The notes beneath the pieces were generated by a model. That model had not been told where the DNA came from and searched no databases. It worked only from the letters and a program-made list of their open reading frames with translations. Made by a program: the position numbers and the translations under genes. Shown piece after piece: positions 20,179-23,204 of a stretch of 23,204 nt of DNA; within the stretch, counting starts at the first letter, position 1, and the number at the start of each line of letters is the position of its first letter. The DNA comes from Phellopilus nigrolimitatus (Eukaryota > Basidiomycota > Agaricomycetes > Hymenochaetales > Hymenochaetaceae), in assembly GCA_021029095.1 (NCBI GenBank), contig JAJOHG010000396.1, forward strand, positions 1 to 23,204, written 5' to 3'.

Positions 20179-22773
20179 TACTTTCTTATTTTTCTTAGAC
20201 TTCATTCTTCCAGTAACTGAGCTCGCAAAAATGTCGGTGCTATCTCTTCAAACTTGTCTTTTCGGCTATGTTGCATTTCCGAATACTTTTTTGAGTGTGT
20301 GACACTTTTCTAAAAAAAGTCGACAAGTCACATCATGACATCACGTCATCCTATCAACTCCACATACCGCTCCAGTCCGACGGTAATGCTTTGATCCGCC
20401 GATCTGCTTATGTCGGTTCCGGGATAATTCAAAATTCTAATGCCATAAGTATAAACCGGATACGTAGACACAGCGATCAACAAGAGCATCGTCTCAGTCT
20501 CCTATTTTTGTGAGGTAACGACCCTCTGGCAGCTTATGGTAATTCATGGACATGCCGCCCTCGTCTCAGATCCAGATAAATAACCATTGAATTGTCTGAG
20601 CCAACAAGTTTCGAGGTCTTACCTATTTCTCTCCTACGACAGAGATCTTTCTCCCATCGCCGAGTTCGCCGACAATCATGTCAGTAATCGCCTCGAGGAC
20701 TCCAAGCTCCAGAAATATCTAGGCAATTTCCTCAAGTTCGTCGAAGTCGTATCTATGCTGAGCTCATTGCGACCGAACATCTTTCTCATTATTCTCATTC
20801 GCCCTTCCTGTTGCCTTTGTATTTTGTATTTGTTTTTGACCCGCCTCCCCAGCACCCATGTTTTTTTTAAATCATGAATTGCCCCTTATGGTTTATATTG
20901 TTATTTTTCTGCCGGTGGATGTGCTAGCATCACCGGCTCTTCAACGCTCAACCTTCGTCTGGGGTCGACATCTCAGGAGTTTTTGGGTTCATTGTTTATG
21001 CTTCTTGTCTGAGTTAACGGCTTTTTAGGGACACTCGGTTACGGCTTTCCACGTACTGCGCGTCCCGAACTGGAGCGAATCGCTTGCCTTCATCTTCTTC
21101 GAGCCTCATTTCCCCCGTGCTGTATCTCATATTGTTCTTGCTTCTTCTCGGATACTTCTTGTTTATCATGCGTAGGGATGAAGCCTAGCAGGTGTAGCGG
21201 GCGGATGTCCATACCTTTGACCTCCAAGTATATTCCTTGGGCTGGTCACCTAGCCAACAGTGCCGTCGCGGCGTATATTCCATCTAACGGAAAGATAAAG
21301 GAACGTTGGATTCTAAATTGTGCCACTTTTAGTATTTTAGATCTGATTTACTTCCACTGCACAAACAAAGGAACACGAACACATTTTGTGCATGTGCCCC
21401 CACACGAAAAAAAGCTTATCCGAATCTTTCACCCCATCTAGCTTCCGTACTTCCATCCCCAAACCGCACTCATCGCCTACTTAACGATGGAAGTTCCAGA
21501 TCGCCAAAGCTCTGGGTACTTTGGGTTTCGCTGCGATCACTCGTGGGCCGTGGCACGCAATCGACAAGTCTGCATTTCTAATTCGCTACACTGAATCGGA
21601 GACCGGATCGAGCGCATGCACGCGCCCACTATACCTGCATTACCGACTAAGAGCGGCCCCAAAATACTTCGATCAGTCCGATGCCGAGTTCGAGCCTGAG
21701 ATCGCCTCGGTGCATATATTGCCTATTGGGTAATACGAATTGGTGTGTCGGCCGGATCTTTATTTCGTGCGCGAACAAAGTGGCTTGTGGACTCCAGACT
21801 CGACGGAAGCTAGAGCATTTGTCCGTCCCCCCTTTCTGTGAATGCTTGGCTTCACACACAGAGGGCCAGAGCACCAGAGATAGCCAATATCAACTTCTTT
21901 TGATATGAATCAGTATGTACCTTGCCCTTAAAGAGAAATGTCCCCGTACCCGAGTATGAATCACAACGTTTGTTCAAGCAAGTAGTGGTCGAGGCTTTTC
22001 AAAGAATCTAGATCACATATGTTAAGTACGTGTAGTCCTGCAACAAAGAGGGCCATTCTTTCGACGGCACCTTTGCTCAACGGCCGTAGCATTGTTGATG
22101 GTTGTCAAAAGGGGCAGAGATTAGCTTCGTACGCATATGGTCCGCCAATGTAATATGTGGGACTGGCCCAAGCTATGAAACACATTGGAAGTCAGGAGTA
22201 AACCGGTGAGAAGCGAGCATTGATGCGATACGGATCCACCTGAATATATAGTACAATAAGCGTCCGCAGCAAAAAACTTCATGTCAAGTTTACCCAATAA
22301 GAAGATATGGGGTGACGAACAGAGCTGACCTATGAAGCCTGAAGGACAAAAGATGCACCGGGTTTTTCTCACGCCACGGTTCTGCACAACCTGCCAAAAC
22401 AACAACACAACAACTTGGATCGACGTTGACCTACAATAACCTAAAACCCAATTCTACCATCTCTGCAGACGTAGCCATTTACGACTTCTGAACTTTGTAA
22501 GTTTGGAATATGACTTACCCCATGTGCTCCCTCGAAGCTTTGCTGCTTATGACTTGTTAGTCAGGACCAGTGCCAAATTTACCTCAGGCTCTCGTGACCT
22601 GCCAGCTCAGCTCGGCCTGCTGGATCGTCAGCTTCATTTCTTCTCTAGCGGCCCGCGACTGGTCCCATGTAGCATTACAGAAGAGCGCTTCCCAAGGTGC
22701 ATCGACTACAAAAAGCAGCGAAGCGTCTGGCAGTCGATTTTTCGAATCGTCCCCTGAGGCCGAAAATAGGACT

Positions 22774-23204
22774 ATGGACTGCATTTCGGAGTTTTTAGTT
22801 GCGATCCTGCTCTGCTGTGTTTCGGGCATCACGCTCGCCTTATCTCCGACATTCTTGGACTGCCAACTCCAAAGTCTGCAAGTGCCTCGCCTTCGCTTCA
22901 CTGCCCGTCTGGCACAATCTTTGTCTCGCCAACCGACTCGAGGGCATTATTCACGAGCGTGCAGGATGCGGTGCTATCTCTGTATGCGGTAACTCACTGT
23001 TCTTGCTGGCGATCTCCTGAACTCCAGCAGACCCGAGGAAGGGCAAGCTGTCATACTCATCGGCGAGGGCGAGTACCACGAGACTCTTAATGTGACGCGT
23101 TCTGGTCCTTTGACTCTACTGGTTTGTTATTCAAGAACTCCCTTTCATTGCAGTTTTCAATGCTCATCGATTGAAGGGCCAGCTGAACGAAAGCGCGCTT
23201 TCTC
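22774..23204 (+). CDS. Secreted pectinesterase-like protein (CE8), 5' part only
   Basis: Four exons are visible: 22774-22818, 22875-22981, 23031-23121 and 23177 to the window edge. The N-terminus, MDCISEFLVAILLCCSASAS, is a plausible signal peptide, so the enzyme would be exported. Next come CPSGTIFVSPTD and a segment leading into VQDAVLSLPEEGQAVILIGE, then GEYHETLNVTRSGPLTLLGQ. The run G-x-Y-x-E-x-x-x-V-T-R-S-G-P followed by LLGQ is the first beta-helix turn of family 8 carbohydrate esterases, which remove methyl groups from pectin. The catalytic aspartates lie beyond the window. The first intron (56 nt) has a weak donor, GTTTCG, and was chosen because it links signal peptide and mature frame; the last two introns are better supported by the protein they join. 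Confidence 0.72.

Larger units (their letters stand above)
19505..22773. other. Gene-poor region with microsatellites and possible relics
   Basis: No complete gene is supported in about 3.2 kb. It contains a TATAAAGG on the plus strand near 19830 without a matching gene, a perfect TGACGTCA (20084-20091), and an ATTT microsatellite (20155-20178). A plus-strand open stretch at 20587-20877 has coding-like codon bias (RDLSPIAEFADNHVSNRLED). Short frames at 21178-21733 and 22503-22757 show no recognised domain. The last 300 bases should hold the pectinesterase promoter. Confidence 0.45.

Noticed and set aside
20880..21740. Possible degenerate retrotransposon
   Set aside because: Short frames look partly coding (e.g. 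PRTARPELERIACLHLLRAS), but I could find no reverse transcriptase motif, LTR or target duplication.
22584..22901. Minus-strand frame with coding-like residues (ALFCNATWDQSRAAREEMKL)
   Set aside because: It overlaps the pectinesterase signal-peptide exon on the other strand, has no upstream exon support and no known domain. It remains possible but unsupported.
1..23204. CRISPR array, prokaryotic operon or bacterial defence system
   Set aside because: There are no regularly spaced repeats or clustered prokaryote-type genes; the introns and tRNA features show eukaryotic nuclear DNA.

Overview
The window is nuclear DNA of a filamentous basidiomycete, most likely a mushroom-forming agaricomycete. 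The evidence is the many short spliceosomal introns (mostly 49-77 nt, GT-AG with C/T-rich 3' ends), the lack of operons, the TATA and CT-rich promoter style, a nuclear tRNA with a short intron, and two protein types typical of this group: a multi-exon WW/transmembrane protein and an RRM+YTH protein. No viral, plasmid or bacterial gene cluster is visible. All exon boundaries were worked out by hand from splice consensus and reading-frame continuity.

Layout. 1-502: no supported gene. 503-1630 (-): five-exon RS-rich FHA protein of the SNIP1/Pml1 type. 2061-2147 (+): intron-containing tRNA-Glu(UUC). 2901-4047 (-): two-exon BTB/POZ protein. 4502-7346 (+): eleven-exon WW-motif membrane protein. 7347-10209: gene-poor, holding a 583-bp MITE-like element with 25-bp terminal inverted repeats and TA flanks (8836-9418). 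10210-11586 (+): two-exon zinc-finger protein, probably a transcription factor. 12128-13387 (-): three-exon G-patch protein. 13596-14525 (+): Ser/Thr-rich protein of unknown function with a conserved-looking C-terminal block, divergently paired with the G-patch gene. 15445-18917 or further upstream (-): large polyQ-RRM-YTH protein, a probable m6A reader. 19505-22773: mostly non-coding, with microsatellites and possible gene relics. 22774-23204 (+): the first exons of a secreted pectinesterase-like protein (CE8), cut by the window edge.

Genes working together. Three of the genes bear on RNA: the SNIP1/Pml1-like FHA protein (pre-mRNA retention and splicing), the G-patch protein (RNA helicase cofactor or ribosome biogenesis type) and the YTH reader. 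They lie on the same strand but are separated by unrelated genes, so I see ordinary eukaryotic gene order and not a dedicated system. The points most worth a second look are the approximately 245-residue insertion that splits the YTH fold, the WW gene's unusual splicing (GC-AG intron, 21-nt exon, AAG acceptors), the MITE, and introns that stay open in frame if retained.
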